Position numbers and translations under genes: made by a program. Below, piece by piece: positions 28,312 through 37,507 of a DNA stretch of 64,000 nucleotides. Numbering within the stretch: the stretch's first letter is position 1; every line of letters starts with the position of its first letter. This stretch comes from Streptomyces sp. NBC_00224 (GTDB lineage Bacteria; Actinomycetota; Actinomycetes; Streptomycetales; Streptomycetaceae), in contig NZ_CP108106.1 in assembly GCF_041435195.1 (NCBI RefSeq), positions 4,002,501 through 4,066,500 of the forward strand, read 5' to 3'. The notes below the pieces were generated by a model that was given only the letters and a program-made list of their open reading frames with translations, had not been told where the DNA came from and searched no databases.

Positions 28312-30030
28312 GTGGGGCAGAACAGCGTGCGCGGGGAGGGAACGCGGCCGCGGCGCGTCCAAAAGGCCGATCAGCTCGGCTGGGACGAGTCGCTGTACGG
28401 CGAGGAGGGGGGCGGCGACAAGCCGCCCGCCCCGCGCTCCTCCGGCGACGGGCCGGACGACGGCAAGGGCGCACCCGAGAAGGCCACGGCCGCCGACGGC
28501 GGCGGGCACCGGCGCGGCGGTCCGCGCAAACGGGTCAAGAAAAAGGGCAAGAGACGAATACTGCGCTGGGTCGCCTCGACGCTGGCCCTGCTCATACTCG
28601 GCACGGCCGGCGCCGGATACCTGTACTACCAGCACCTCAACGGCAACATCCGCAAGGGTGACCGCAGCGCGGGCGGCTCCAACGCCAAGAAGACCGCGGC
28701 CAACGCCGACGGCCAGACCCCGCTCAACGTCCTGCTGATCGGCTCCGACAGCCGCAAGGGCGACGAGAACGTCAAGCTCGGCGGCGCCAAGGACAGCGCC
28801 AACAACCCGCCGCTGGCCGATGTGCAGATGCTGATGCACGTCTCCGCGGACCGCAAGAGCGCCTCGGTGACCTCCATTCCGCGCGACACCCGCGTCGACA
28901 TCCCGTCGTGTGTGAACCCGGTGACCAAGAAGACCATGCCGGCCACCAACACCCTCATCAACGAGGCGCTGGGCCGGGGCGGCGCGGGCTGTGTCCTGGA
29001 CACCTGGGAGAAGCTCACCGGCGTCTACATCGACCACTGGATGATGGTCGACTTCGCGGGCGTGGTGTCGATGGCGGACGCGATCGGCGGCGCCGACGTG
29101 TGCGTCAAGCAGAACGTGTACGACGGCCCCAAGCCCAAGGTGCCCGGCGGCTCGCACCTGCGGCTGACCGCCGGAACGCACCCGGTCAAGGGCGAGCAGG
29201 CGCTCCAGTGGCTGCGCACCCGGCACGCCTTCGAGAGCGACTTCGGCCGGGCCAAGGCCCAGCACATGTACCTCAATTCGGTGATCCGCCAGCTGAAGAA
29301 GCAGAACGCGTTCACCGACACCGGCCGGATCATGGGCCTCGCCGAGACCGCCACCAAGTCGCTCCAGGTCTCCCGCGAGCTCGGCACGGTCAAGAAGCTC
29401 TACGACCTCGCCATGGAGCTGAAGAGCGTTCCCACGGAGCGGATCAACATGCTGACCATGCCGCGGATCCAGGACTACAAGAACAAGGATCACGCCCTTC
29501 CGAAGCCCGGCGCGGCCGACGCGCTGTGGTCGATGCTGCGCGAGGACAAGCCGCTCGACAAGAAGGACGACGGCCCGGCCAAGCAGGAGAGCAAGGGCCC
29601 GGCGGCCACCCCGGCCGGCTCGCTCGCGCTCAGCGTCGTCAACGGCACCGGCGTCAACGGCGCGGCGCCCACCCAGAAGCGGGCGACCACGGTCACCGAC
29701 ACCCTGAAGAACAAGGGCTTCTACAAGGCGAAGGCCTCCGACACCCGCGGCTCGGCCTCGGTCACCACGCTCACGTACCCCAAGAGCGCGGGCGCGCAGG
29801 GCAAGGCCGACGCGCTGTCGGTGGCCACCGCGATGGAGCTGCCCTCCAGCGCGGTGAAGGTGTCCGCCGACGTCTCCACGCTGACCCTCACGGTCGGCGC
29901 CGACTGGCGCACCGGCGCCACGTACCCGAAGAAGGCCGCCGAGGACAGCGACCCGCTGAAGGACACGGAGAACGTCAACGGCGCCAGCAAGTCGGACTGC
30001 ATGGACGTGTACTGGCCCTACCGCTGGTAG
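28312..30030 (+). CDS. LCP family cell-wall glycopolymer ligase with LytR_C domain (third of five)
   Basis: 572 residues from a GTG at 28312. Cytoplasmic basic N-terminus (RVQKADQLGWDESLYGEE), membrane helix near residues 83-105 (WVASTLALLILGTAGAGYLYY), LCP domain (about 135-360: NVLLIGSDSRKG, SIPRDTRVDIPSC, FGRAKAQHMYLNSVIRQL), then a LytR_C domain (LALSVVNGTGVNGAA). In the LCP core, QHMYLN replaces the usual QQQFL. The C-terminal end is SDCMDVYWPYRW, again with a lone cysteine. A strong two-way terminator (30052-30093) closes this three-gene rightward set. Confidence 0.92.
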   Translation: MGQNSVRGEGTRPRRVQKADQLGWDESLYGEEGGGDKPPAPRSSGDGPDDGKGAPEKATAADGGGHRRGGPRKRVKKKGKRRILRWVASTLALLILGTAGAGYLYYQHLNGNIRKGDRSAGGSNAKKTAANADGQTPLNVLLIGSDSRKGDENVKLGGAKDSANNPPLADVQMLMHVSADRKSASVTSIPRDTRVDIPSCVNPVTKKTMPATNTLINEALGRGGAGCVLDTWEKLTGVYIDHWMMVDFAGVVSMADAIGGADVCVKQNVYDGPKPKVPGGSHLRLTAGTHPVKGEQALQWLRTRHAFESDFGRAKAQHMYLNSVIRQLKKQNAFTDTGRIMGLAETATKSLQVSRELGTVKKLYDLAMELKSVPTERINMLTMPRIQDYKNKDHALPKPGAADALWSMLREDKPLDKKDDGPAKQESKGPAATPAGSLALSVVNGTGVNGAAPTQKRATTVTDTLKNKGFYKAKASDTRGSASVTTLTYPKSAGAQGKADALSVATAMELPSSAVKVSADVSTLTLTVGADWRTGATYPKKAAEDSDPLKDTENVNGASKSDCMDVYWPYRW

Positions 30031-30051
30031 TCGCGGGTCCCGCGGACACGA

Positions 30052-30093
30052 AAAGGGGGCGCCCGGTGCTGTGAAGCACCGGGCGCCCCCTTT
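30052..30093. terminator. strong bidirectional terminator
   Basis: A perfect 19-bp stem (30052-30070 with 30075-30093) around GTGA, with A-rich and T-rich bases at the two feet. It separates the third LCP gene from the convergent glycosyltransferase gene and would work in both directions. Confidence 0.9.
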
Positions 30094-30126
30094 CGTACGT
30101 ATGACGTACGTGAGGTCAGACCCTGA

Positions 30127-31137
30127 TCAGACCTTGACCGCCGGGCGGCGGCTCGCGATGACCTTCTTGGCGAGCGCCTTCGGGCTGGTCAGGAAGCCGT
30201 AGCCCCAGGACATGTGCATGGTGGCGAGCGCCACCGGGATCCGCAGACGGGCCTTGAGCGGCAGCCCCTTGCCCGCCGGGAACGAGCCTGCCGCGATCGC
30301 GGCGAGATAGCCGGCCGGGATCACGAAGCCCACCGGGGTGAGCGCCGCGCCCACCACGACGCCCGCCGCGATCGCGCAGACGGCGGTCGGCGGGGCGAGG
30401 TAGCGCAGGTTGATGGAGCCCTCGTGGTAGCGGGCGACGACGTGGCGCCAGCGGCCGTAGTCCTTGTACTGCTTGGCCAGGGCGCGCACGCTCGGGCGCG
30501 GGCGGTACTGGACCTTCAGCTCGGGCGAGAACCAGATGAGGCCCCCGGCCTCGCGGATGCGGAAGTTCAGCTCCCAGTCCTGGGCGCGGATGAACTCCTC
30601 GTTGTAGCCGCCCTGTTGCTCCAGGGCCTCGCGCCGGAAGACGCCCAGGTACACCGTCTCGGCCGGGCCCGCCGCGCCGCCGGTGTGGAAGGCCGCGTTG
30701 CCGACGCCGATCTTCGACGTCATGGCGGCCGCGACCGCGTCCTCCCAGGCGTTCTCGCCCTCGGCGTGCATGATGCCGCCGACGTTCTGCGCGCCGGTCT
30801 CCTCCAGGAGGCGGACGGCGGTGGCGATGTAGTTCGGGGAGAGCATGCCGTGGCCGTCGACCCGCACCACGATCGGGTGACGGGAGGCCTTGATGGCCGC
30901 GTTCAGGGCCGCGGGCGTGCGCCCGGTGGGATTGGGGACGGTGTGGACCCTGGGGTCCTCCCGTACCAGCTCGGCGGCGATCTCGTTCGTGCGGTCCGTG
31001 GAGGGGCCGAGCGCGATCACCACCTCCATCTCGCCGTCGTACTCCTGTTCCAGGATGTGGCGGACCGAGTTGCGCAGATGCCGCTCTTCATTGAGAACCG
31101 GCATGATCACGGAAACAGCGGGGTGCGTGGCGTTCAT
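30127..31137 (-). CDS. family 2 glycosyltransferase with C-terminal membrane helices
   Basis: 336 residues. The GT-A fold starts AVSVIMPVLNEERHLRNSV; the donor and metal site is HPIVVRVDGHGMLSP (DGH in place of the common DxD), and AQDWELNFRIREAGGLIWF is the catalytic-base region. C-terminally, two or three hydrophobic segments (AVCAIAAGVVVGAALTPVGFVIP) anchor it to the membrane. It resembles ExoA/succinoglycan-type transferases. It is placed within the LCP block and opposed to its neighbours, so it may build part of the glycopolymer that LCP proteins attach; that link is inference. The start is the ATG at 31137. Confidence 0.9.
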   Translation of the reverse strand: MNATHPAVSVIMPVLNEERHLRNSVRHILEQEYDGEMEVVIALGPSTDRTNEIAAELVREDPRVHTVPNPTGRTPAALNAAIKASRHPIVVRVDGHGMLSPNYIATAVRLLEETGAQNVGGIMHAEGENAWEDAVAAAMTSKIGVGNAAFHTGGAAGPAETVYLGVFRREALEQQGGYNEEFIRAQDWELNFRIREAGGLIWFSPELKVQYRPRPSVRALAKQYKDYGRWRHVVARYHEGSINLRYLAPPTAVCAIAAGVVVGAALTPVGFVIPAGYLAAIAAGSFPAGKGLPLKARLRIPVALATMHMSWGYGFLTSPKALAKKVIASRRPAVKV

Positions 31138-31256
31138 CGTGGTTCACGTTACCGCGAACGGGGGACAGCGTTGCGCCCGGCCGGGGCGGCGCCGGTTGTC
31201 GCAGATCGTATGGGCCTACCGTGCTCACTATCCCCCTTTCGCCCGCGGAGGTCCCC

Positions 31257-32717
31257 GTGCCCACGCCGCCCCGCTCCCGTTCCCCCCGTACCGGCCCGCC
31301 CCGCGGCAGACAGCAGGACGAGCGGCCCCGCTGGGGCATGCGGATGGCGACGACCCTCTCGGTCCTCGTGCTCGGCGCGGGCGGGGTCGGCCATGCCGTG
31401 GTGACCAGTCTGAACGGCGGGATCGGGCGGGTGGACCCGTTCAAGGACATGAAGAACCGGCCGCAGGCGGGGCACGGCACCAACATCCTGCTCGTCGGCA
31501 CGGACGGCCGGGACACGATCACGCCGGAGGAGAAGGAGAAGTACCGCCTGGGCGGGGCGCCCTGCCACTGCACCGACACGATGATGATCGTGCACGTCTC
31601 GGCGGACCGGAACCGGGCGAGCATGGTGAGCATCCCGCGCGACAGTTACGCGGAGATCCCCGAGCACACCGACCAGAACACCGGCGCGCACCACAACCAG
31701 CACCCCGTGAAGATCAACGCGGCGTACGCGGAGGGCGGGCCCGCGCTGACCGTGCGCACGGTGGAGCACATGACCGGCCTCAAGATGGACCACTATCTGG
31801 AGGTCGACTTCACCAGCTTCATGAAGACCGTGGACGTGCTCGGCGGGGTGCAGATCTGCACGGCCCGGCCGATGAAGGACTCGTACACCGGTCTCGACCT
31901 CGCGGCGGGCACGCACGAGCTCGACGGCGGGCAGGCGCTCCAGTACGTACGCTCCCGGCACACCGACGGGTCGGCGGACCTCGGCCGGATGCAGCGCCAG
32001 CAGCGGTTCATGGCGGCTCTGATCCACAAGGCGACGGGGTCGGGCGTACTGATGAACCCGGTGCGCTTCCGCGAGGTCGCCTCGACGCTGCTGTCGTCGG
32101 TCCGCGCGGACCAGGGCTTCGGCGCGGAGGAGATCCTCTCGCTGGGCCGGACGATGCGGGGCTTCTCCCCGGCGTCGTCGGAGTTCGCGACCGTGCCGAT
32201 CGGGCAGATGAGCTTCCCGGTGAAGGGGATCGGCTCGACGGTGAAGTGGGACCCGGCGAAGTCGCGGAAGCTCTTCGAGGAGCTGCGCGAGGACCGGCCG
32301 CTGGCGCGGGCGCACGGGCAGCAGGACGGCAAGGGGAAGCCGCCCGGGGCGATGGTCGAGGTGGCGCCGGACCGGATCCGGGTCCAGGTCTACAACGGCA
32401 CCCGCACGGACGGTCTCGGCCGCCGCGTGGACGACGCCCTGCGCGCCACGGGCTTCCGCACCACGGGGAACCCGATGGCGGGCGGCACCGGGGACCTCCA
32501 CCGCACCCTCGTCGAGTACGACCCGCGCTGGGACCGCTCGGCGAAGTCCCTGGCAGCGGCCCTGCCCGGCGCCGAGCTCCGCCCGGTCAAGGGCCTCGGC
32601 CCCACCCTGAAGGTGACGGCGGGCACGGACTTCAAGGCGGTGACGCCGGTACGGGCGGAGGCGTCGGGGGCGGGCGAGTTCGAAACGGTGCGGGGGGACG
32701 AGGTGGTGTGCCCGTAG
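31257..32717 (+). CDS. LCP family cell-wall glycopolymer ligase with LytR_C domain (fourth of five)
   Basis: 486 residues from the GTG at 31257, chosen because GCGGAG lies 6-7 nt upstream; the frame stays open a further 36 nt upstream. Short basic N-terminus, membrane helix around residues 30-50 (MATTLSVLVLGAGGVGHAV), LCP domain (NILLVGTDGRD, VSIPRDSYAEIP, RMQRQQRFMAALI) and a LytR_C domain (VQVYNGTRTDGLGRRVDDALR). Its cysteines differ from LCP 1-3: CHC in the early loop and one in VQICTARP, plus the C-terminal VCP. It is divergent from the glycosyltransferase and convergent with the thioesterase. The stop codon lies in a 15-nt tandem repeat. Confidence 0.92.
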   Translation: MPTPPRSRSPRTGPPRGRQQDERPRWGMRMATTLSVLVLGAGGVGHAVVTSLNGGIGRVDPFKDMKNRPQAGHGTNILLVGTDGRDTITPEEKEKYRLGGAPCHCTDTMMIVHVSADRNRASMVSIPRDSYAEIPEHTDQNTGAHHNQHPVKINAAYAEGGPALTVRTVEHMTGLKMDHYLEVDFTSFMKTVDVLGGVQICTARPMKDSYTGLDLAAGTHELDGGQALQYVRSRHTDGSADLGRMQRQQRFMAALIHKATGSGVLMNPVRFREVASTLLSSVRADQGFGAEEILSLGRTMRGFSPASSEFATVPIGQMSFPVKGIGSTVKWDPAKSRKLFEELREDRPLARAHGQQDGKGKPPGAMVEVAPDRIRVQVYNGTRTDGLGRRVDDALRATGFRTTGNPMAGGTGDLHRTLVEYDPRWDRSAKSLAAALPGAELRPVKGLGPTLKVTAGTDFKAVTPVRAEASGAGEFETVRGDEVVCP

Positions 32718-32755
32718 GGCGCGGGCCCGTAAGACGCGGGCCCGTAGGACGCGGC
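32711..32755. repeat. 15-nt tandem repeat, three copies, starting at a stop codon
   Basis: CCCGTAGGGCGCGGG, CCCGTAAGACGCGGG and CCCGTAGGACGCGGC at 32711-32725, 32726-32740 and 32741-32755. The first contains the TAG of the fourth LCP gene. The array fills nearly the whole gap to the convergent thioesterase gene. Confidence 0.85.
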
Positions 32756-32763
32756 GCGTACGC

Positions 32764-33288
32764 CTAGTCGTCCAGGCCCTCCGCCGCCCGCTTCTCCCGG
32801 AGCTCCACGATCGCGCGGCGGCGGGCCAGGCGGTGGGTGCGGCGGATCTGGGCCTCCTGGTAGCGGCGCTCGTCGCGCTCCGTCTCCGGGAGCACCGGCG
32901 GCACCTGGCGCGGCTTGCCGTCCGCGTCGACCGCGGCGAAGACCAGGTACGCCGAGCCGACCTGCTGGGCCGGGGTGGACTCGTTCCAGCGCTCGGCCAG
33001 GACCCGTACGCCGACCTCCATCGAGGATCGGCCGGTCCAGTTGACCTGGGCCTTCACATGGACCAGGTCCCCGACCCTGACCGGCATCAGGAACGCCATC
33101 TCGTCCATGGACGCCGTGACCGCCGGGCCGCCCGAGTGGCGTCCGGCGACCGCCCCCGCCGCGTCGTCCACCAGCTTCATGATCACACCGCCGTGGACCG
33201 TACCCAGAAGGTTCGTGTCATGGGCGGTCATGATGTGGCTCAGGGTGGTACGGGACGCCGAGGTCGACTTGCCCGGAAGATCAGTCAT
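32764..33288 (-). CDS. acyl-CoA thioesterase, hotdog fold
   Basis: A 174-residue cytoplasmic thioesterase of the YciA/BFIT type that hydrolyses acyl-CoA. The catalytic region SHIMTAHDTNLLGTVHGGVIMKLVDDAAG carries the conserved aspartate-asparagine pair and the HGG turn; SSMEVGVRVLAE is the central strand. A basic C-terminal helix (RRYQEAQIRRTHRLARRRA) extends it. I took the ATG at 33288 (MTDLPGKSTSASR). It stands alone between two LCP genes and is convergent with one and divergent from the other, so it may have no direct link to glycopolymer attachment. Confidence 0.9.
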   Translation of the reverse strand: MTDLPGKSTSASRTTLSHIMTAHDTNLLGTVHGGVIMKLVDDAAGAVAGRHSGGPAVTASMDEMAFLMPVRVGDLVHVKAQVNWTGRSSMEVGVRVLAERWNESTPAQQVGSAYLVFAAVDADGKPRQVPPVLPETERDERRYQEAQIRRTHRLARRRAIVELREKRAAEGLDD

Positions 33289-33416
33289 ACCGACCAGCTT
33301 ATGCGCGGCCGCCCGTGCGCTCATCGCACGTACATTGCATCAGCTGTGCAACAGCCCGGGCCCAGATCCCCACCCGCCCTGTCAGACACGCGGGGGACCC
33401 GTGCATGCTTGACGGC

Positions 33417-34748
33417 ATGAACGACGGATGGTCCGACGACGACCGCGGTGAGCGCTACGGCCGCGGCAGCTCCGCCGCGCAGCCGGACGGCCCGCGCGTG
33501 ATGCGCCACGTGCAGCGGCCCGTGGGCTCCACGCCCGTGCGCCCGCAGCGCCCGGTCCCGCCGCAGCAGCCCTCGTACGACGACGGGCAGGGCTACGGAC
33601 AGCAGCAGTACGGCAACGGTGTGCCCGCACCCGGCCAGTACGACAGCGGCTACAGCGACGGCCAGGTCTACGGCTCCCCGTCCGGGCGCGGCCCCGACGG
33701 GCCCGGCGGCCGCAGTCCTGGCGGGCCGGGCGGGCCGGGCGCGGCGTCTTCCCCCGCCAGGCCGCGTGCGAACTGGAAGCGCCGCATCATGATCGGCTCG
33801 GCCGTCCTGGTGGTCGCCGTGGTCGGCGTGTCCGTGGGCACGTACTTCTGGGCCGACGGCAAGGTGCGCCGCGAGGTGGACCTGTCGAAGGTCATCGACC
33901 GCCCCGGCGACGGCAAGGGCACCAACTACCTCATCGTCGGTTCGGACTCCCGCGACGGGCTCTCCAAGGACGACAAGAAGAAGCTGCACACCGGCTCCGC
34001 CGAGGGCAAGCGGACCGACTCGATGATGATCCTGCACACCGGTGACAACGGGAACACGATGATCTCGCTGCCGCGCGACTCGTGGGTGCAGATCCCCAGC
34101 TTCAAGGGCTCCCAGTCCGGCAAGCTGTTCCCGGCCAAGGGCCACAACAAGCTGAACGCGGCGTACGCGATGGACGGCCCCGAGCTGCTCGTGCGCACGA
34201 TCGAGGCCAACACCGGGCTGCACATCGACCACTACGCCGAGATCGGCTTCGCGGGCTTCGCGAACATCGTGGACGCGGTCGGCGGCGTGGAGATCGACAT
34301 CCCGCAGGACATCAAGGACCGGGACTCGGGCGCCGACTTCAAGAAGGGCAAGCAGACCCTCGACGGCCAGCAGGCCCTGGCCTTCGTCCGCAACCGCCAC
34401 GGGTACGCGGCCGGCGACCTGGAGCGCACCAAGAACCAGCAGCGCTTCCTGTCGGCGCTGGCCGCGCAGACCGCGACCCCGTCGACCGTGCTCAACCCGT
34501 TCAAGCTGTACCCGGTGATGGGCGCGGGCCTGGACACGCTGGTCGTCGACAAGGACATGGGCCTGTTCGACCTGGGCGAGATGTTCTGGGCGATGAAGGG
34601 GGTCACCAGCGGCGGCGGCACGTCGATGAACATGCCGATCTCCGGCAACGGCCCCCAGTCGTCCCTGACGTGGGACACCGCGAAGGTCAAGCAGCTGGTG
34701 AACGAGCTGAACAACGACCAGAAGGTCACGGTGACTTCGTCGCGCTGA
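33417..34748 (+). CDS. LCP family cell-wall glycopolymer ligase (fifth of five)
   Basis: 443 residues from the ATG at 33417 (MNDGWSDDDRGERYG). The long N-terminus is rich in Gly, Pro, Gln and Tyr and likely disordered. A membrane helix lies near residues 125-147 (IMIGSAVLVVAVVGVSVGTYFW). The LCP domain follows (NYLIVGSDSRDG, SLPRDSWVQIPSF, DLERTKNQQRFLSAL). Unlike the other four it has no cysteine in the domain and no LytR_C module, so it belongs to a different LCP subgroup. The reading ends in KVTVTSSR. It is divergent from the thioesterase. A separate role or a different polymer is possible. Confidence 0.92.
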   Translation: MNDGWSDDDRGERYGRGSSAAQPDGPRVMRHVQRPVGSTPVRPQRPVPPQQPSYDDGQGYGQQQYGNGVPAPGQYDSGYSDGQVYGSPSGRGPDGPGGRSPGGPGGPGAASSPARPRANWKRRIMIGSAVLVVAVVGVSVGTYFWADGKVRREVDLSKVIDRPGDGKGTNYLIVGSDSRDGLSKDDKKKLHTGSAEGKRTDSMMILHTGDNGNTMISLPRDSWVQIPSFKGSQSGKLFPAKGHNKLNAAYAMDGPELLVRTIEANTGLHIDHYAEIGFAGFANIVDAVGGVEIDIPQDIKDRDSGADFKKGKQTLDGQQALAFVRNRHGYAAGDLERTKNQQRFLSALAAQTATPSTVLNPFKLYPVMGAGLDTLVVDKDMGLFDLGEMFWAMKGVTSGGGTSMNMPISGNGPQSSLTWDTAKVKQLVNELNNDQKVTVTSSR

Positions 34749-34974
34749 CGCTCTGTCAGAGTGGGTGGATCGCCGCTCGAAGCGCGCCGGGCGCGACAAG
34801 ACTCACAGAGAAATCACAGGGCTCTGCACAACTGCCCGCCCTTGCCCCGCTTTGCTCGCCCGTCCGGCGGCCAGGGCGGGGCTTTTGGCGTGAAGAAAGC
34901 CCTATGGGCGGCCTGGTCGCGGTCATACGATCACGCGTACTCATGCATTCTCTCGAACCCAGAAAAGGGCTCCA

Positions 34975-36249
34975 GTGAAGATTCGCCGTGTTCTGGCGAC
35001 GGCCGTCGCCGCCGCTGTCACCGCGCCCGTCGTGATGCTGTCGGCCGGGTCGGCGTTCGCCGACGCGCAGCCGCCGTCGCAGACGCAGAAGAAGAAGCCG
35101 ACCATCGCGGAGCTGGAGAAGGCGGCCGCCGCGGCGAAGAAGGCGTACCAGGACGCCCTCGCCGCCGAGGAGACCGCCAAGCAGGCCGTGGTCGCGGCGA
35201 CCTCCGAGAGCTCGCCGCTCCATGTGAAGGCCAAGGCCGCCGACAAGGAGGCGGGCGCCGCGACCGCCGCGAAGGCCGTCGCCGACAAGGCTCTCTCGGA
35301 CGCGCAGTCCATCCTCGACAAGCTGCCCGCCGACACCAAGGCGGAGGACCGCGCCGCGGCCCAGCAGGCGGTCGAGGACGCCAAGAAGGAAGCCGAGAAG
35401 GCGGCCGGCGTCGAGAAGACCGCCGTGGAGAAGTCCAAGGCGGCCACCAAGGAGGCGAAGGACGCGGAGGTCGCCGCTTTCAAGGCGCTCAACACGGCCT
35501 CGGAGGCGGTGCGGATCACGCGCGCCGCCAAGGAGGCGGCCGACGAGGCGCTCGCGGACGCGAAGAAGGCGGCCGAGAACCCGCCCTGCGACTACGACGC
35601 GAAGCTCACCACGGTCGCGACCGGCCTGCCGTCGAAGATCGTCGCGGGTACGACCACCGACTTCTCGCTCCGGGTCGCCAACGACACGGGCCGGACCCTC
35701 GACAAGGTCTTGCCGTTCACGTACCTCCACGCGACCGACAAGAGCGGCTACAAGGTCACCGACGACCTGCTGCACCTCCAGTGGTCCACCGCCGCCTCGG
35801 GCGGCTGGAAGGACGTCGACGCGCTGCACCGCGCGGGCGTCGTCAACAAGCTGGGCAACGGCCGCCACGTCGACCTCAAGCTCCGCCTCAAGATCGACGC
35901 CAAGGCCCCGGCGGGCCCGGGTATCGCGTTCGTCGCGGGTGACTACCGCAACGCCGACGGCTCGTGCGGTGGTTCGCCGGACCTGGCCGAGTACGACTTC
36001 GAGATCCTCGCGGCCGGCACCGAGCCCGGCCAGGTCGACCCGGCCAAGCCCGGCAAGGGCAAGGCGAACACCCCGGACAACAAGACGCAGGGCACGACGT
36101 CCAGCACCCCGCTGAACCCCACCACCGGCACCCTCGCCGCCACGGGTTCCTCCTCCGCCACCCCGAAGCTCGCCCTCGCGGGCGGCGCGGCCGTGGCGGT
36201 CGGCGCGGGCGCACTCCTGGCGGCACGCCGCCGCCGCACCGACGGCTGA
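34975..36249 (+). CDS. secreted coiled-coil protein with LAATG sorting signal
   Basis: 424 residues. The signal peptide ends near AGSAFADA (residue 29). Residues about 38-205 are an Ala/Lys/Glu-rich heptad region typical of a long coiled coil. Residues about 206-345 form a beta-rich domain with two cysteines (PPCDYD, DGSCGG). A Pro/Gly/Thr linker leads to LAATGSSS, a hydrophobic helix and RRRRTDG. LAxTG is the signal of class E sortases, so the protein should be linked to peptidoglycan. The rod-plus-head design suggests a surface spacer or adhesin. A 226-bp gap separates it from the fifth LCP gene. The start is the ATG at 34975. Confidence 0.85.
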   Translation: MKIRRVLATAVAAAVTAPVVMLSAGSAFADAQPPSQTQKKKPTIAELEKAAAAAKKAYQDALAAEETAKQAVVAATSESSPLHVKAKAADKEAGAATAAKAVADKALSDAQSILDKLPADTKAEDRAAAQQAVEDAKKEAEKAAGVEKTAVEKSKAATKEAKDAEVAAFKALNTASEAVRITRAAKEAADEALADAKKAAENPPCDYDAKLTTVATGLPSKIVAGTTTDFSLRVANDTGRTLDKVLPFTYLHATDKSGYKVTDDLLHLQWSTAASGGWKDVDALHRAGVVNKLGNGRHVDLKLRLKIDAKAPAGPGIAFVAGDYRNADGSCGGSPDLAEYDFEILAAGTEPGQVDPAKPGKGKANTPDNKTQGTTSSTPLNPTTGTLAATGSSSATPKLALAGGAAVAVGAGALLAARRRRTDG

Positions 36250-36270
36250 GCACACTCCCCCGAACACGCC

Positions 36271-36307
36271 TCGGGCCCGCATCCGTGACTCACGGATGCG
36301 GGCCCGA
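36271..36307. terminator. hairpin terminator between convergent genes
   Basis: 17-nt perfect arms (36271-36287 with 36291-36307) around ACT. It lies between the LAATG protein and the acyl-CoA dehydrogenase gene and should work both ways. Confidence 0.85.
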
Positions 36308-36318
36308 CTCGCTTACCG

Positions 36319-37476
36319 CTACGGCAGGTTGCGCGCCATCACGATGCGCTGGACCTGGTTCGTGCCCTCGTAGATCTGGGTGATCTTGGCATCGCGCATC
36401 ATGCGCTCGACCGGGTAGTCGCGGGTGTAGCCGTAGCCGCCGAGGAGCTGGACGGCGTCCGTGGTGGCCTCCATGGCGACGTCCGAGGCGAAGCACTTCG
36501 CCGCCGCGCCCAGGTAGGTCAGGTCCGCGTCGCCGCGCTCCGAGGCCGCGGCGGCCTGGTAGGTGAGGGCGCGGGCCGCGGAGATCTTCATCGCCATGTC
36601 GGCGAGCATGAACTGGATGCCCTGGAACTCGGCGATCGGCTTGCCGAACTGCTTGCGCTCCTTGACGTAGCCCTTGGCGTAGTCGAGGGCGCCCTGGGCG
36701 ATGCCGAGGGCCTGGGCCGCGATGGTGATGCGGGTGTGGTCCAGGGTCTTCATCGCCGTGGCGAAGCCCGTGCCCTCGGCGCCGATCATGCGGTCGGCGG
36801 GGATGCGGACGTTGTCGAGGTAGACCTCGCGGGTCGGGGAGCCCTTGATGCCGAGCTTCTTCTCCGGGGCGCCGAAGGAGACGCCGGCGTCCGACTTCTC
36901 GACGACGAAGGCGGAGATGCCCTTCGAGCGCTTCTCCGGGTCCGTCACGGCCATGACCGTGTAGTAGTCGGAGACGCCCGCGTTGGTGATCCAGCGCTTC
37001 ACGCCGTTGAGGACCCAGAAGTCGCCGTCGCGGACCGCGCGGGTCTTCATGCCGGCCGCGTCCGAGCCCGCGTCCGGCTCGGAGAGGCAGTACGAGAACA
37101 TGCCGTCGCCCTTGGCCAGCGGGCCCAGGTACTTCTTCTTCAGCTCCTCGGAGCCGGAGAGGATCACCGGGAGCGAGCCGAGCTTGTTCACGGCCGGGAT
37201 GAGGGAGGAGGACGCGCAGACGCGGGCCACCTCCTCGATCACGATGACGGTGGCGAGCGCGTCGGCGCCGGCGCCGCCGTACTCCTCGGGGACGTGGACG
37301 GCGTGCAGGTCGTTGGCGACCAGGGCGTCCAGCGCCTCCTGCGGGAAGCGGGCCTCCTCGTCGACCTCGGCCGCGAACGGCGCGATCTTCGCCTCGGAGA
37401 GCGAGCGGATCGCGTCGCGGAGCATGTCGTGTTCTTCGGACGGGCGGTACAGGTCGAAATCAGCCGTTCCGGCCAA
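36319..37476 (-). CDS. acyl-CoA dehydrogenase
   Basis: FAD enzyme that introduces a trans-2 double bond into acyl-CoA. 385 residues, standard for the family. FAD-binding segments: FSYCLSEPDAGSDAAGMKT and WITNAGVSDYYTVMA. The catalytic base is the glutamate of IYEGTNQVQRIVMARN near residue 370, the position used by short- and medium-chain enzymes. The start MAGTADFDLYRPSEEHDMLR at 37476 is supported by the family pattern. The short upstream gap is strikingly AT-rich and palindromic, probably promoter and operator. It converges on the LAATG gene. Chain-length preference cannot be told. Confidence 0.95.
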   Translation of the reverse strand: MAGTADFDLYRPSEEHDMLRDAIRSLSEAKIAPFAAEVDEEARFPQEALDALVANDLHAVHVPEEYGGAGADALATVIVIEEVARVCASSSLIPAVNKLGSLPVILSGSEELKKKYLGPLAKGDGMFSYCLSEPDAGSDAAGMKTRAVRDGDFWVLNGVKRWITNAGVSDYYTVMAVTDPEKRSKGISAFVVEKSDAGVSFGAPEKKLGIKGSPTREVYLDNVRIPADRMIGAEGTGFATAMKTLDHTRITIAAQALGIAQGALDYAKGYVKERKQFGKPIAEFQGIQFMLADMAMKISAARALTYQAAAASERGDADLTYLGAAAKCFASDVAMEATTDAVQLLGGYGYTRDYPVERMMRDAKITQIYEGTNQVQRIVMARNLP

Positions 37477-37507
37477 GGTGACTCACTCCCAAGGGCGCTA
37501 ACTACCG

